This document shows positions 17,054-24,410 of a DNA stretch of 64,000 nt, in pieces. A program made the position numbers and the translations under genes. The stretch is from JBBQWZ01 sp038210135 (GTDB lineage: Bacteria > Acidobacteriota > Terriglobia > Bryobacterales > Bryobacteraceae). The stretch is from the NCBI GenBank assembly GCA_038210135.1, contig JBBQWZ010000025.1, positions 26,459 through 90,458 of the forward strand. Direction: 5' to 3'. Numbering within the stretch: the stretch's first letter is position 1; every line of letters starts with the position of its first letter. A model generated the notes under the pieces. The model saw nothing but the letters and a program-made list of their open reading frames with translations, did no database searches and was not told where the DNA came from.

Positions 17054-17563
17054 TTAGTTGCCTCCTCCCAATTCGCCCTTTAACTTATCGAGCTTGGCCT
17101 TGTCGCCCACCGCATCGAGAAGCATCTCTTCGAGCTTGTCGTTGCCTTGCAGGCTTCCACGCAAGTCGGACAGTTTCGTACGCAATTCCATCAGTTCCTT
17201 CAGCGGCTTCACCTGCATGGCGACATTCTCAGGAGCGAAATCGTCCAGGCTCTTGAAGTGAAGGTCAATCTTCAGCTGCGGGGCATCCGAATCCTCGCTC
17301 AGCTTATTCTCGACGGAATAGGCCAGATGCGGCTTCATTCCAGCCAGTACGCTGTCGAAGTTGTCCGGCGTGACTTCCGTGAATTTCCGGTCTCGCATGC
17401 GCGGCAGTGGTTCGGTTGGCTGACCACTGAAATCTCCGAGCACGCCCAGGACGAACGGCAGCTCCTTGATTTCGATGGCGTCGCCGATCTCGACGTCGTA
17501 AGTGACCTGGACTCGCGGCGGACGCACCCGGTCCAGTTTGTGTTGCGTGCTTGCTCTTGCCAT
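17054..17563 (-). CDS. tssB: T6SS sheath small subunit TssB
   Basis: The 169-residue product is TssB/VipA-like: RVQVTYDVEIGDA, KELPFVLGVLGDFSG, and the C-terminal pair of helices (KPLKELMELRTKLSDLRGSLQGNDKLEEMLLDAV). It is the first gene of the minus-strand operon. A GAGGAG ribosome site lies about five bases upstream of the ATG. The upstream ~240 bases carry a promoter-like sequence and a hairpin. Confidence 0.97.
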   Translation of the reverse strand: MARASTQHKLDRVRPPRVQVTYDVEIGDAIEIKELPFVLGVLGDFSGQPTEPLPRMRDRKFTEVTPDNFDSVLAGMKPHLAYSVENKLSEDSDAPQLKIDLHFKSLDDFAPENVAMQVKPLKELMELRTKLSDLRGSLQGNDKLEEMLLDAVGDKAKLDKLKGELGGGN

Positions 17564-17640
17564 ATGCTCCTCAGTCTTCCTTCCCGCCCCTCAACGGAGG
17601 CGATCGATCTCAGCTTCCCAGCTCGCTCAAACCCATACCA

Positions 17641-17657
17641 GCCTCTTCTGAAGAGGC
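17641..17657. other. 7-bp perfect hairpin in the T6SS leader
   Basis: GCCTCTT at 17641-17647 pairs with AAGAGGC at 17651-17657 around a three-base loop. It would lie in the 5' untranslated leader of tssB if transcription starts near 17731. There is no adjacent T-run. A role in message stability or control is only possible. Confidence 0.4.
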
Positions 17658-17737
17658 CGCCGCCGTAGACCGTCCGAGAACGCGCAAAGCCGGAAAAAGG
17701 GTGACCGAGCCTTATTGGGCCGGGCACCCGCGAGTGA

Positions 17738-17767
17738 AGTATATCCGCGTCTTCGGAACCGAGTCAA
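17738..17767 (-). promoter_or_regulatory. Predicted sigma70 promoter of the T6SS operon
   Basis: On the minus strand TTGACT (17767-17762) and TATACT (17743-17738) are 18 bases apart, five of six matches to each consensus hexamer. The start would be near 17731, leaving a leader of about 170 bases before tssB. The site lies just past the stop of the upstream quinoprotein gene. Confidence 0.65.
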
Positions 17768-17801
17768 GCCGGATCTTCCCCCTACGGCGCTTTTCTTCAA
17801 A

Positions 17802-19610
17802 CTACTCCACGGCGAACGCTAAAAGTACGTTTCCCGGCATACCGGCGAGCGTTCCATAGCCGGAATTAACATACATCATTCCGTCATAGACGGTCGGGCC
17901 GCTCGCGCTTAACGAGCCGCCGCGAGCCGCCACGGCATTCACGGTCACGAAATCCTTCAGCGTGTCGAAATCCCAAATGATCTTGCCATCGAGCGCCGCA
18001 TACGCTCGCAGATGGCCATCCATCGACCCCGAAAACACCACTCCCGGAATTGCCGACGCCGGCGCAATCTGCGCCTGGCTGCAGCCGGGCCTACCACTAC
18101 AAGCGGATTTCGGAGCCGGAATTGTCCACTTTAATTTTCCGGTCGCGATTTCGAGCGCGAACAATCCTCCCGGCGGCGCCACGCGCTTGCGAACAAAGAG
18201 GTCCGACAAGGGGACGTACACCGTGTCCGAGTCCGCGGCGGAACCCCACATGATTCCGCCGATCGCGCTTCCCTGCCCCACTCTGGTCTGCCAAACCACT
18301 TCGCCTTGCTGATCCGGATCGAGCGCGTGCATCACGCCCGATTTCTGGCCAACCAATAAGAGGCGCTTTCCTCCAGGAACGTTCCGCAGGATCGGCGACG
18401 AGCCGATATCCAGGTCGTCGCCGGGCTTCTCCGGGCAATTTGCCCGATCGGGACTCGCGCAGGAATAATTCCAGCTGTCTCCAGGCGTCAACTGCCGCGA
18501 CCATTTCAAAGATCCGGATTTCAGGTCGATGGCGACAACGGCGTCGCTCGTGGCCGGGGCGGGATCCGAGTAACCATCTCCGGTCCCTACATAAAGAAGA
18601 CCCAGCTTCGCGTCGATCGTTGGCGCACTCCACACGCCGGCGCCGGCCGGCCCAAACTTCTCGATACCATTCTTGTTCTTACCGCGTGAAACGGGCGCGT
18701 CAGGGATCACGAAAGTCTTCCAAATTTGCTTTCCAGTCGAAATTTCTATCGCCACCACGCTTCCGCGGAACGTGCAGCAGGCATAATCCGTTCCACCAGC
18801 CGCTACCTCTTCGACCGACGACACCGGAAAATACGCAATTCCAGCGTTGTAGGCGGCGGCCGCGGTAATTCGGGCCGCTCGATGGTCCTCCACCTTGCGC
18901 TTCCACAGCAGCTTGCCAGTCTCCGCATCCAGGCCGTATGCGTTCGCGTCGATATCGCCGAACAAGGCGACCGGCTTGCCGCCCGCCTTCTGAATCACGA
19001 CCGCCGCTCGAACGGTTGTGGGCGCGGCGAAAGTCCAGTACGCGCAACCGATCTTCGCGTCCACCGAGTAAACCGTGCCCTCGCCGGATCCGAAGAACAG
19101 GCGTCCACCCGCGATGGTTGGCTGGGCCATCGCGGAATCGGCATTCGGAAATCCGAAAGCCCACTTCAGTTTCAATTTAGGAACATCTTCCGGCTGCAAA
19201 CCAGGATTCGGTTGAAAGCGCGTGTTCGCGGAATCGACGCCCCAACCGTTCCAACCGGCATCAATCGCACCGAGCTTCTTGCTTCCAGGTCCGTTTGGGC
19301 TCGCGCCGTCACACCACTTGACCGCGACAGCGGCCGCACCATCGGACTTGCCGAGAAATTCCGAAACCGCCGCGCGTTCGGTCGCCGTCAGCACGGCGCC
19401 TTGCGCGTTCATCACGCCGCTATCGAGCGCCTTGCGGATCTGTCGAACGGTCCGTGATCGGAGAGACGCCAGCGGCATCGCCCGTCCGGCTTTGTCCTCG
19501 CCTTCCGCCTTGTGGCAGACCGAGCAATATTTTGCGTAAATTCCCGCTCCATCGACGGCGGCGAACAGAGAGGTCGCGCAAAACAACACGAGCGCATAGC
19601 GACGGAGCAT
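17802..19610 (-). CDS. Periplasmic PQQ-dependent dehydrogenase-like quinoprotein with N-terminal cytochrome c
   Basis: The 602-residue product starts with a signal peptide (about residues 1-21), then a haem-c site C29-S-V-C32-H33. The rest is a beta-propeller with the W-motif/Ala-Gly pattern of quinoproteins (KLLWKRKV, GKQIWKTFVIP, GSLKWSRQL, GEVVWQTRVG, GKLKWTIPAP, GKIIWDFDT). This order, cytochrome then propeller, resembles polyvinyl-alcohol-dehydrogenase-like proteins of Acidobacteria. It probably oxidises an alcohol or sugar in the periplasm and passes electrons through its own haem; the substrate is not known. It lies upstream of the T6SS operon on the same strand but with its own context. 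Confidence 0.85.
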   Translation of the reverse strand: MLRRYALVLFCATSLFAAVDGAGIYAKYCSVCHKAEGEDKAGRAMPLASLRSRTVRQIRKALDSGVMNAQGAVLTATERAAVSEFLGKSDGAAAVAVKWCDGASPNGPGSKKLGAIDAGWNGWGVDSANTRFQPNPGLQPEDVPKLKLKWAFGFPNADSAMAQPTIAGGRLFFGSGEGTVYSVDAKIGCAYWTFAAPTTVRAAVVIQKAGGKPVALFGDIDANAYGLDAETGKLLWKRKVEDHRAARITAAAAYNAGIAYFPVSSVEEVAAGGTDYACCTFRGSVVAIEISTGKQIWKTFVIPDAPVSRGKNKNGIEKFGPAGAGVWSAPTIDAKLGLLYVGTGDGYSDPAPATSDAVVAIDLKSGSLKWSRQLTPGDSWNYSCASPDRANCPEKPGDDLDIGSSPILRNVPGGKRLLLVGQKSGVMHALDPDQQGEVVWQTRVGQGSAIGGIMWGSAADSDTVYVPLSDLFVRKRVAPPGGLFALEIATGKLKWTIPAPKSACSGRPGCSQAQIAPASAIPGVVFSGSMDGHLRAYAALDGKIIWDFDTLKDFVTVNAVAARGGSLSASGPTVYDGMMYVNSGYGTLAGMPGNVLLAFAVE

Positions 19611-19682
19611 GCCGGTGATTATATAAGGAACCGGGGCGAGGGAATTGCACCTGTTCCGTCAGCGAGCGATTACCATAGCTCC

Positions 19683-19874
19683 ATGCCGCTGAAAGTGCGC
19701 GAGGTCATCCGGCTCTTGGAAGCGGAAGGATGGGTAGAGATGAGAAAACGAGGAAGCCATCGGCAGTTCCGGCATCCGAGCTAGCCGGTGGTCATCACCG
19801 TACCCGGGAATCAGGGAAAGGAACTTGCCCCTGGCACGCTCAACGATATACTCGAGAAAGCAGGCCTCAAATGA
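19683..19874 (+). pseudogene. hicA: HicA-type mRNA interferase toxin with in-frame amber stop
   Basis: From ATG at 19683 the frame reads 33 codons of clear HicA (VREVIRLLEAEGW, then KRGSHRQFRHPS with the catalytic His in G-S-H-R-Q-F), then TAG at 19782-19784, then in the same frame a good HicA C-terminus (P-V-V-I-T-V-P-G, then L-A-P-G-T-L-N-D-I-L-E-K-A-G-L-K) and TGA at 19872. One base change (AAG Lys to TAG would fit the usual HP-[ST]-K-P) gives an intact 63-residue toxin. The TGA overlaps the hicB start as ATGA. The toxin is therefore probably inactive, unless this is a sequencing error. Confidence 0.85.
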
Positions 19875-20092
19875 GCTCAAAGCGATATCCTGTAGTGATT
19901 GAGCGCACCTCTACCGGATTCTCCGCCTATTCGCCGGACGTTCTGGGTTGCGCGGCAGCGGGAGACACCGAGGAAGAAACGCGCGCCAATCTGCAGGATG
20001 CGTTGCTGCACCACTTCGAAGCGCTTCGTGAGATTGGTGGAGTCGTTCCGGAGCCGAGTTCTTCCGTTGACTACGTAGAAGTTGCTCCCTAG
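19871..20092 (+). CDS. hicB: HicB-type antitoxin
   Basis: The 73-residue product has the HicB partial RNase H-like fold: an N-terminal strand YPVVIERTSTGFSAYSPDVLGC, then the T-x-E-E-T-R-A-N-L-Q-D-A-L-L-H-H-F-E helix. There is no C-terminal DNA-binding domain, so it is of the short HicB class. ATG at 19871 overlaps the stop of the hicA frame by four bases, so the pair was translationally coupled. It is intact although its toxin frame is broken. Confidence 0.85.
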   Translation: MSSKRYPVVIERTSTGFSAYSPDVLGCAAAGDTEEETRANLQDALLHHFEALREIGGVVPEPSSSVDYVEVAP

Positions 20093-20209
20093 GAACTGCA
20101 TCCGCACTGACGCCGCCGTGAGAAAGTATTTCGCCCCGGAGGAATCGCTTTCGGCGTCAGGATCTTGGCGTCCGCGGAATCCGGCTGGCTAACGTGGTGG
20201 CTAATTACA

Positions 20210-21598
20210 ATGAAGCGAATGTACCTCTCTCTTCTCGCGACTTTTCTTTTGGCCGCGAGTCTCGCGTTTTCCCAGGCTCCGCCGATTGCGATCCGCGGAG
20301 TGACTCTCATTGATGTGATCGATGGCAAAGCCATCCCGAACTCGGCGTTGCTACTGCGGGACGGCAAAATCGCGTACGCCGGCCCGACGGCCGGATTGCG
20401 TGTTCCGCCAAGCGTCAAAGTCATCGATGGGACTGGCAAGTTTGCGATTCCGGGACTGTGGGACATGCACGTCCATCTCTGGGAATCGGAAAACACCCTT
20501 CCGCTGTACGTCGCCTATGGCGTGACCGGCGTACAGGATATGGGGAGCAACTTCGATCGCGTCAAAGTTTGGCGCAAAGCGGTCGAAGACGGAAAGGCCG
20601 TGGGGCCTCGCGTGATCACGCCCGGACCGGCTGTGGACGGGCGCGCTTCGAACGACCCCAAACTCCCGGTTCTGGTTGCGAAGACCGCGATCGAGGCACG
20701 CAAAGCTTTCGACAAACTCTACGATCTCGACGTCGATTTCGTCAAAGTACTCTCCGGACTTCCGCGCGACGCCTACTTCGCGCTCGCTGAACAGACCCGT
20801 CACTGGAACCTGCCCTTGCGCGGGCACGTTCCCTCTTCCATCACCGTGTGGGAAGCAGTCGAAGCCCGGCAGCGGACCATCGAGCATCTGTTCGGCGTAC
20901 CGTATGCCTGTTCTTCCGAGTTGACCGACCTCGAGCCGCAGCGGCAACAAGCCATTGTGGATCTGGATCGCGCCGCGCTCCAGAAGATCGCCGAGCGCGC
21001 CGATAAAACCTTCAGCGAAGAGCGTTGTGCCGAGTTGTTCCGCAAGTCCGTTCTCGTTGGAACCTCTTATACGCCGACGCTAACGATGTTGCGCCGAATG
21101 CTGAATCTCGACCTCGATTCCATGATGAACGATCCGCGGCTCGCCAGCGTCCCCGTCTCGATTCGCAAAGGCTGGGCGGATCCGCGGAAAGATGTCGCCA
21201 ATCGGACGGCCGACGAGGAAGCCGGGCAGCGCCAGTACCTCGAAAAGATGAACCGGATCGTGTTGCTACTGCGCGAATCGGGCGTGCCAATCCTCGCCGG
21301 AACAGACACCGGCGACCCCTACACCATCCCAGGAGCCACCCTCCACGACGAACTCATCTCCCTGGTTCGCGCCGGCCTCAAGCCGGTCGAAGCACTGCGC
21401 TCCGCGACCGTTGTGCCAGCCCGCTTCTTCAGCCTCGAATCCATTATGGGAACGCTGACCCCCGGAATGGCGGCAGACATTGTGTTGCTCGACGCGGATC
21501 CGTTGGAAGACATCCGAGCGATCCGCAAGATCGAGGCGGTCTTCACCCGCGGCCGCTATTTCTCACGTGACGATCTCGACAAACTTCTCAAGCGGTGA
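20210..21598 (+). CDS. Secreted amidohydrolase (imidazolonepropionase-like family)
   Basis: The 462-residue product from ATG at 20210 begins with a signal peptide (KRMYLSLLATFLLAASLAFSQA). The metal-dependent amidohydrolase pattern is visible: GLWDMHVHLWE (HxH), a lysine in VDFVKVLSG, HVPS and HLFG histidines, and AGTDTGDPY with the catalytic Asp, followed by the LRSATVVPARFFSLE/GTLTPGMAADIVLLDADPLEDI end typical of the family. It likely cleaves an amide or peptide-like bond outside the cytoplasm; substrate unknown. Starting at ATG 20210 puts the signal peptide first; an upstream TTG at 20165 would add 15 residues without support. Confidence 0.85.
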   Translation: MKRMYLSLLATFLLAASLAFSQAPPIAIRGVTLIDVIDGKAIPNSALLLRDGKIAYAGPTAGLRVPPSVKVIDGTGKFAIPGLWDMHVHLWESENTLPLYVAYGVTGVQDMGSNFDRVKVWRKAVEDGKAVGPRVITPGPAVDGRASNDPKLPVLVAKTAIEARKAFDKLYDLDVDFVKVLSGLPRDAYFALAEQTRHWNLPLRGHVPSSITVWEAVEARQRTIEHLFGVPYACSSELTDLEPQRQQAIVDLDRAALQKIAERADKTFSEERCAELFRKSVLVGTSYTPTLTMLRRMLNLDLDSMMNDPRLASVPVSIRKGWADPRKDVANRTADEEAGQRQYLEKMNRIVLLLRESGVPILAGTDTGDPYTIPGATLHDELISLVRAGLKPVEALRSATVVPARFFSLESIMGTLTPGMAADIVLLDADPLEDIRAIRKIEAVFTRGRYFSRDDLDKLLKR

Positions 21599-21615
21599 GC
21601 AGACGGCCCCGCCAA

Positions 21616-21637
21616 TGTGTAATCATTGTGTACACAT
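21616..21637. promoter_or_regulatory. Candidate operator of the Phd/PIN operon
   Basis: A perfect 10-bp palindrome TGTGTACACA lies at 21627-21636, 14 bases upstream of the antitoxin ATG, with a TGTGTA half-site at 21616-21621. The TGTACA core resembles operators reported for YefM/Phd-type antitoxins, which repress their own operons. Direct sequence plus family knowledge; binding is not shown. Confidence 0.5.
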
Positions 21638-21649
21638 TTGGAGTCGCCT

Positions 21650-21919
21650 ATGCAAACTACCAAAGTTGGAATTCGAGAATTTCGCGAAAATCTTTCCACC
21701 TACTTAGAATCGAAAACACCGGTAGCTATAACGCGGCACGGCGCGACCATTGGCATCTATCTACCGACTAAACCGAAGCCCAGTGAAGCCGATCTGGAAG
21801 CGTTTCGCGCGGCCGGTGAGCAAATGCAAAAGCTGATCGCGGCGGCCGGTACCAGCGAAGAAGAACTTTTGCGGGACTTCAAGCAACTGCGCCGTCAAAG
21901 CCGCGGGAAAAAAGCTTAA
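21650..21919 (+). CDS. Phd/YefM-family antitoxin
   Basis: The 89-residue product starts MQTTKVGIREFRENLSTYLE, the classic Phd/YefM N-terminal DNA-binding fold, followed by TPVAITRHGATIGIYLP. The charged C-terminal half (about 45-89) would be the toxin-binding part. ATG at 21650 is chosen because the family N-terminus begins there. It is followed after five bases by a PIN-domain toxin. Confidence 0.85.
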   Translation: MQTTKVGIREFRENLSTYLESKTPVAITRHGATIGIYLPTKPKPSEADLEAFRAAGEQMQKLIAAAGTSEEELLRDFKQLRRQSRGKKA

Positions 21920-21924
21920 ACGAA

Positions 21925-22350
21925 ATGGTCCTCGACGCGAACATCCTGATTCGCGCAGTGCTCGGATCACGCGTACTGACGATTCTGCATAACTTCGCAG
22001 GTCAGGTACAATTTCTATCGCCCTTCGCAGAAGCGCGCGAACATCTCCCAGCCATCCTAGCGCGACGAAACATCGACGTGTCTCTGGCGCTGGCCACGCT
22101 TGATCTCTTGGCCGACATCGTACAAATCGTCGGAGGCGAAGCCTACACCAGTTTCGAGCGCGCAGCCAGAGCACGCACGGATCGGCGCGATCCGGAGGAT
22201 TGGCCCGTACTGGCCACGGCCCTTGCTATGAACTCCCCTATCTGGACCGAAGATACCGACTTCTTCGGTTGCGGCGTTGCAACCTGGACAACGGATAGAA
22301 TCGAACTCTACTTGAATCAACAGACGCAAGCGAAAGAATCCGATGAGTAG
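21925..22350 (+). CDS. PIN-domain ribonuclease toxin
   Basis: The 141-residue product starts MVLDANILIRAVLG with the first acidic residue D4 of the PIN active site. Further acidic residues lie in the RRDPEDWPVLATALAM helix and in TEDTDFFG near residue 112, giving the expected cluster for a Mg-dependent RNase. It is paired with the Phd-type antitoxin upstream rather than a VapB, a known mixed pairing. No stop or frameshift interrupts it, unlike the other two toxins nearby. It overlaps the next gene by eight bases (ATGAGTAG). Confidence 0.87.
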   Translation: MVLDANILIRAVLGSRVLTILHNFAGQVQFLSPFAEAREHLPAILARRNIDVSLALATLDLLADIVQIVGGEAYTSFERAARARTDRRDPEDWPVLATALAMNSPIWTEDTDFFGCGVATWTTDRIELYLNQQTQAKESDE

Positions 22351-22801
22351 GGGGCCGCGCATACGTGGCACCGCCTACCGGATAGAGAATTCCTCCAGAG
22401 CGTGGCTTGAGGAAATTGACAACTACTCGAGGTCGATTGACCGTTACGGAGCGACTGCGGAATATCGCACCCGGCTTGTACCGCTCGTGCTGGTCGAGGC
22501 GATCATTTCGGACGTCGATGACCGATTCGATGCCGCCGACTTCACACAAGAAATGGAACAAGCCCCGAAAGGTACATGGCAAGTCGCATACGACGAGTCG
22601 TTGCTTTCTGCAGATGGCTGTTCGCTATTTCTCAGAGGCGCGGGTTGTGCAACGGGAGTGGCTAGCGCGAGGGTCTGCTTCTACTTTCACTTCTACGATC
22701 CAACCAAGCCAATGAAGTGGACCTACGGAGAATTCCACTGTAGTCCGGTTGAACCTATCGCAATGCGTCTTGCAAATTTGGTCCCGTATCGCGACATCTG
22801 A
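22343..22801 (+). CDS. Uncharacterised 152-residue protein coupled to the PIN toxin
   Basis: I do not recognise a family. The ATG lies within the last codons of the PIN toxin gene (eight-base overlap), so it is probably the third gene of that operon. The product has no signal peptide or membrane segment. It has a charged N-terminal helix, a DVDDRFDAADFTQEME acidic stretch and a C-terminal half with three Cys and aromatic residues (FYFHFYDPTKPMKW). It could be a third TA component, or an unrelated gene joined later. Its stop is 13 bases from the convergent hpt. Confidence 0.6.
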   Translation: MSRGPRIRGTAYRIENSSRAWLEEIDNYSRSIDRYGATAEYRTRLVPLVLVEAIISDVDDRFDAADFTQEMEQAPKGTWQVAYDESLLSADGCSLFLRGAGCATGVASARVCFYFHFYDPTKPMKWTYGEFHCSPVEPIAMRLANLVPYRDI

Positions 22802-22813
22802 CGAGCCGCTGGC

Positions 22814-23353
22814 TTACCCTTCGAGAATGCAGATGTCTTTGAGGTTGCGATAATCTTCCGCATAGTCGAGTCCGTAGCCGACCACGAACTCGTCGGGAAT
22901 CTGGAATCCGACGTAGTGAACTTCAACGGGACGCAGCCGCCGTTCCGGCTTATCCAACAAGGTTGCGATCTTCAGCGACTTCGGTTTCCGCTGCGCCAAT
23001 ACCTTCATCAAGTAGGTCAGCGTTACGCCGCTGTCGACAATGTCTTCGACGACGAGAACGTTCTGCCCTTCGATCGAGACATCGAGATCTTTGGTGAGCT
23101 TCACTTCACCGGAAGTCGTCTTGCCCTTGCCGTAGCTCGAAATCCCCATGAACTCGATTCGCGCTGGAGTTTTCATGGCGCGCGCCAGGTCGGAGAGGAA
23201 AATGAAGGCGCCCTTGAGAATCGCAATCAGGTAGACGGGACCTTGTGGATAGTCGCGGTCGATCTGCGCTCCCATCTCCTGAATGCGCGCCGCAATCTGC
23301 TCGGAAGACAGAAAGACTCTGGTATGCGTTGGGGTAAACGAGATGTCGGCCAT
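22814..23353 (-). CDS. hpt: Hypoxanthine phosphoribosyltransferase
   Basis: The 179-residue product has the type I phosphoribosyltransferase PRPP-binding motif VLVVEDIVDSGVTLTYL, the YLIAILKGAFIFLSDLARAM segment, and the purine-binding C-terminus (YVGFQIPDEFVVGYGLDYAEDYRNL). It converts hypoxanthine and often guanine plus PRPP to IMP/GMP in purine salvage in the cytoplasm. The ATG at 23353 gives the family N-terminus. It overlaps the apparent end of the upstream gene by 127 bases; see that entry. Confidence 0.95.
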   Translation of the reverse strand: MADISFTPTHTRVFLSSEQIAARIQEMGAQIDRDYPQGPVYLIAILKGAFIFLSDLARAMKTPARIEFMGISSYGKGKTTSGEVKLTKDLDVSIEGQNVLVVEDIVDSGVTLTYLMKVLAQRKPKSLKIATLLDKPERRLRPVEVHYVGFQIPDEFVVGYGLDYAEDYRNLKDICILEG

Positions 23354-24195
23354 GCAGGACGAGGATAGCTAATCCGCCAAGCGGATGCCACGCTCTCTGG
23401 ACCGACGTGGATGTGCGGCGCCGTCGCTCGGCCGGCGATGGCCGCGCGGAACGCGAAATAGGGAATGCTTTTCTCCGCCAGATATTCGCGGAGCCACTTG
23501 CCTTCGGTCGAATCAGGAGCAACGGCTACGTCGATGCGTCCCCGATGATCGAAGCCCAGCGCTCGATGGACCGCGGTTTCGCCGCGCGCGCTGACCGGCA
23601 TCGGCTTCGCGAATTCTTTCTCCCAAGCCAGGGTCATTGCGCGAATATCCTTCGGAGTCAGCATCGCGCCGTTTCCATTGAAACGCTGCGACACGCCTGT
23701 AAACGTCAGCGCCGAGGACTCGCTCGTCGTATCAACCGAGCTCGCTGCCGCTTCGGTACGCGCGATGTCCGCGATCTCTTCCACCAATTTCGCGCGAGAT
23801 CGTGCCAGTTCGAGGGTCTTCCGCCGATTCGCCAGATCCTGCTCGGCGCCTTCGAGACCGAGTTTCCCTTGCACGCCGGCCTCGATCAGACCGCGCTCAT
23901 GGCTAACGCGTTCCTGCTGTCGATCGATTAACCGCTGTGCGGCCGCGAGCATTCCTTTGGCCTGCTGCTCACTGAATTCTTCCGGACCCAGTTTGGCGTA
24001 CAGCGTGTTCCTGAGGACCGCTTCGTCGCGGGCATCGGCGACCAAGGCTTCAGCTTCGCGAACTCGCGCGGGGGCGATGGCGCCAACCGCGGCCAGCTCT
24101 TTTAGACGAGCCAGCTCCGCTTCGGCAGCGGATTGTTCCTGCGCAAACACCGGCAGTGACAGAAGAAAAGCGATCTGGAGACACAACAGCTTCAT
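23227..24195 (-). CDS. Secreted coiled-coil protein with a LAS/M15-like metallopeptidase-type C-domain
   Basis: The product starts with a signal peptide (MKLLCLQIAFLLSLPVFA), followed by a long helical region rich in Glu, Ala, Arg and Leu (about 20-165). The C-terminal domain has an H-x6-D spacing (VHRALGFDHRGRIDVAV) and a late H-x-H (APHIHVGPES, 261-263), as in Zn-binding LAS peptidases such as VanY. A cell-wall role is possible. The last ~42 residues overlap hpt in another frame and look unlike protein of this family. If the AGAGAG at 23393-23398 (read on minus) were two bases shorter, the gene would end with GIRLAD and TAG at 23369, 16 bases before hpt. Confidence 0.6.
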   Translation of the reverse strand: MKLLCLQIAFLLSLPVFAQEQSAAEAELARLKELAAVGAIAPARVREAEALVADARDEAVLRNTLYAKLGPEEFSEQQAKGMLAAAQRLIDRQQERVSHERGLIEAGVQGKLGLEGAEQDLANRRKTLELARSRAKLVEEIADIARTEAAASSVDTTSESSALTFTGVSQRFNGNGAMLTPKDIRAMTLAWEKEFAKPMPVSARGETAVHRALGFDHRGRIDVAVAPDSTEGKWLREYLAEKSIPYFAFRAAIAGRATAPHIHVGPESVASAWRISYPRPAWPTSRLPQRIPESFCLPSRLRRAFRRWERRSTATIHKVPST

Positions 24196-24300
24196 GCGGT
24201 GGGAGTGGGGGAACCCTTCTACATTGTAGTACGATCAAGCTACAAGCCCGGTTCCACCAACGATTGTGGCGCCGCTGGTACGGCTCCGTCGTATCGAGGT

Positions 24301-24317
24301 AAGGAGTTTGCTTTATC
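24301..24317 (+). promoter_or_regulatory. Strong ribosome site followed by an AUC codon upstream of rsfS
   Basis: AAGGAG at 24301-24306 is followed after eight bases by ATC at 24315, in the rsfS frame. The frame is open from just after an in-frame TAA (24297-24299 region) through to rsfS, and encodes a Lys/Ala/Thr-rich leader. No ATG, GTG or TTG occurs in that frame before TTG 24411, which has no ribosome site. Confidence 0.45.
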
Positions 24318-24410
24318 GCCACCCGGAAGTCCACCCCCAAGAAAGCCGCCGGTTCCACCACCGCTAAGAAGACCGCCGGATCCGCCGCCGCTAAAGCGGC
24401 CCGCGTCAAG

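Noticed and set aside
19782..19784. TAG in hicA as pyrrolysine or programmed read-through
   Set aside because: No pyl genes or recoding signal are visible; a Lys to amber change is simpler.
20093..20209. Possible gene remnant on the minus strand (A-K-I-L-T-P-K segment)
   Set aside because: The segment is too short and the following residues do not support any family.
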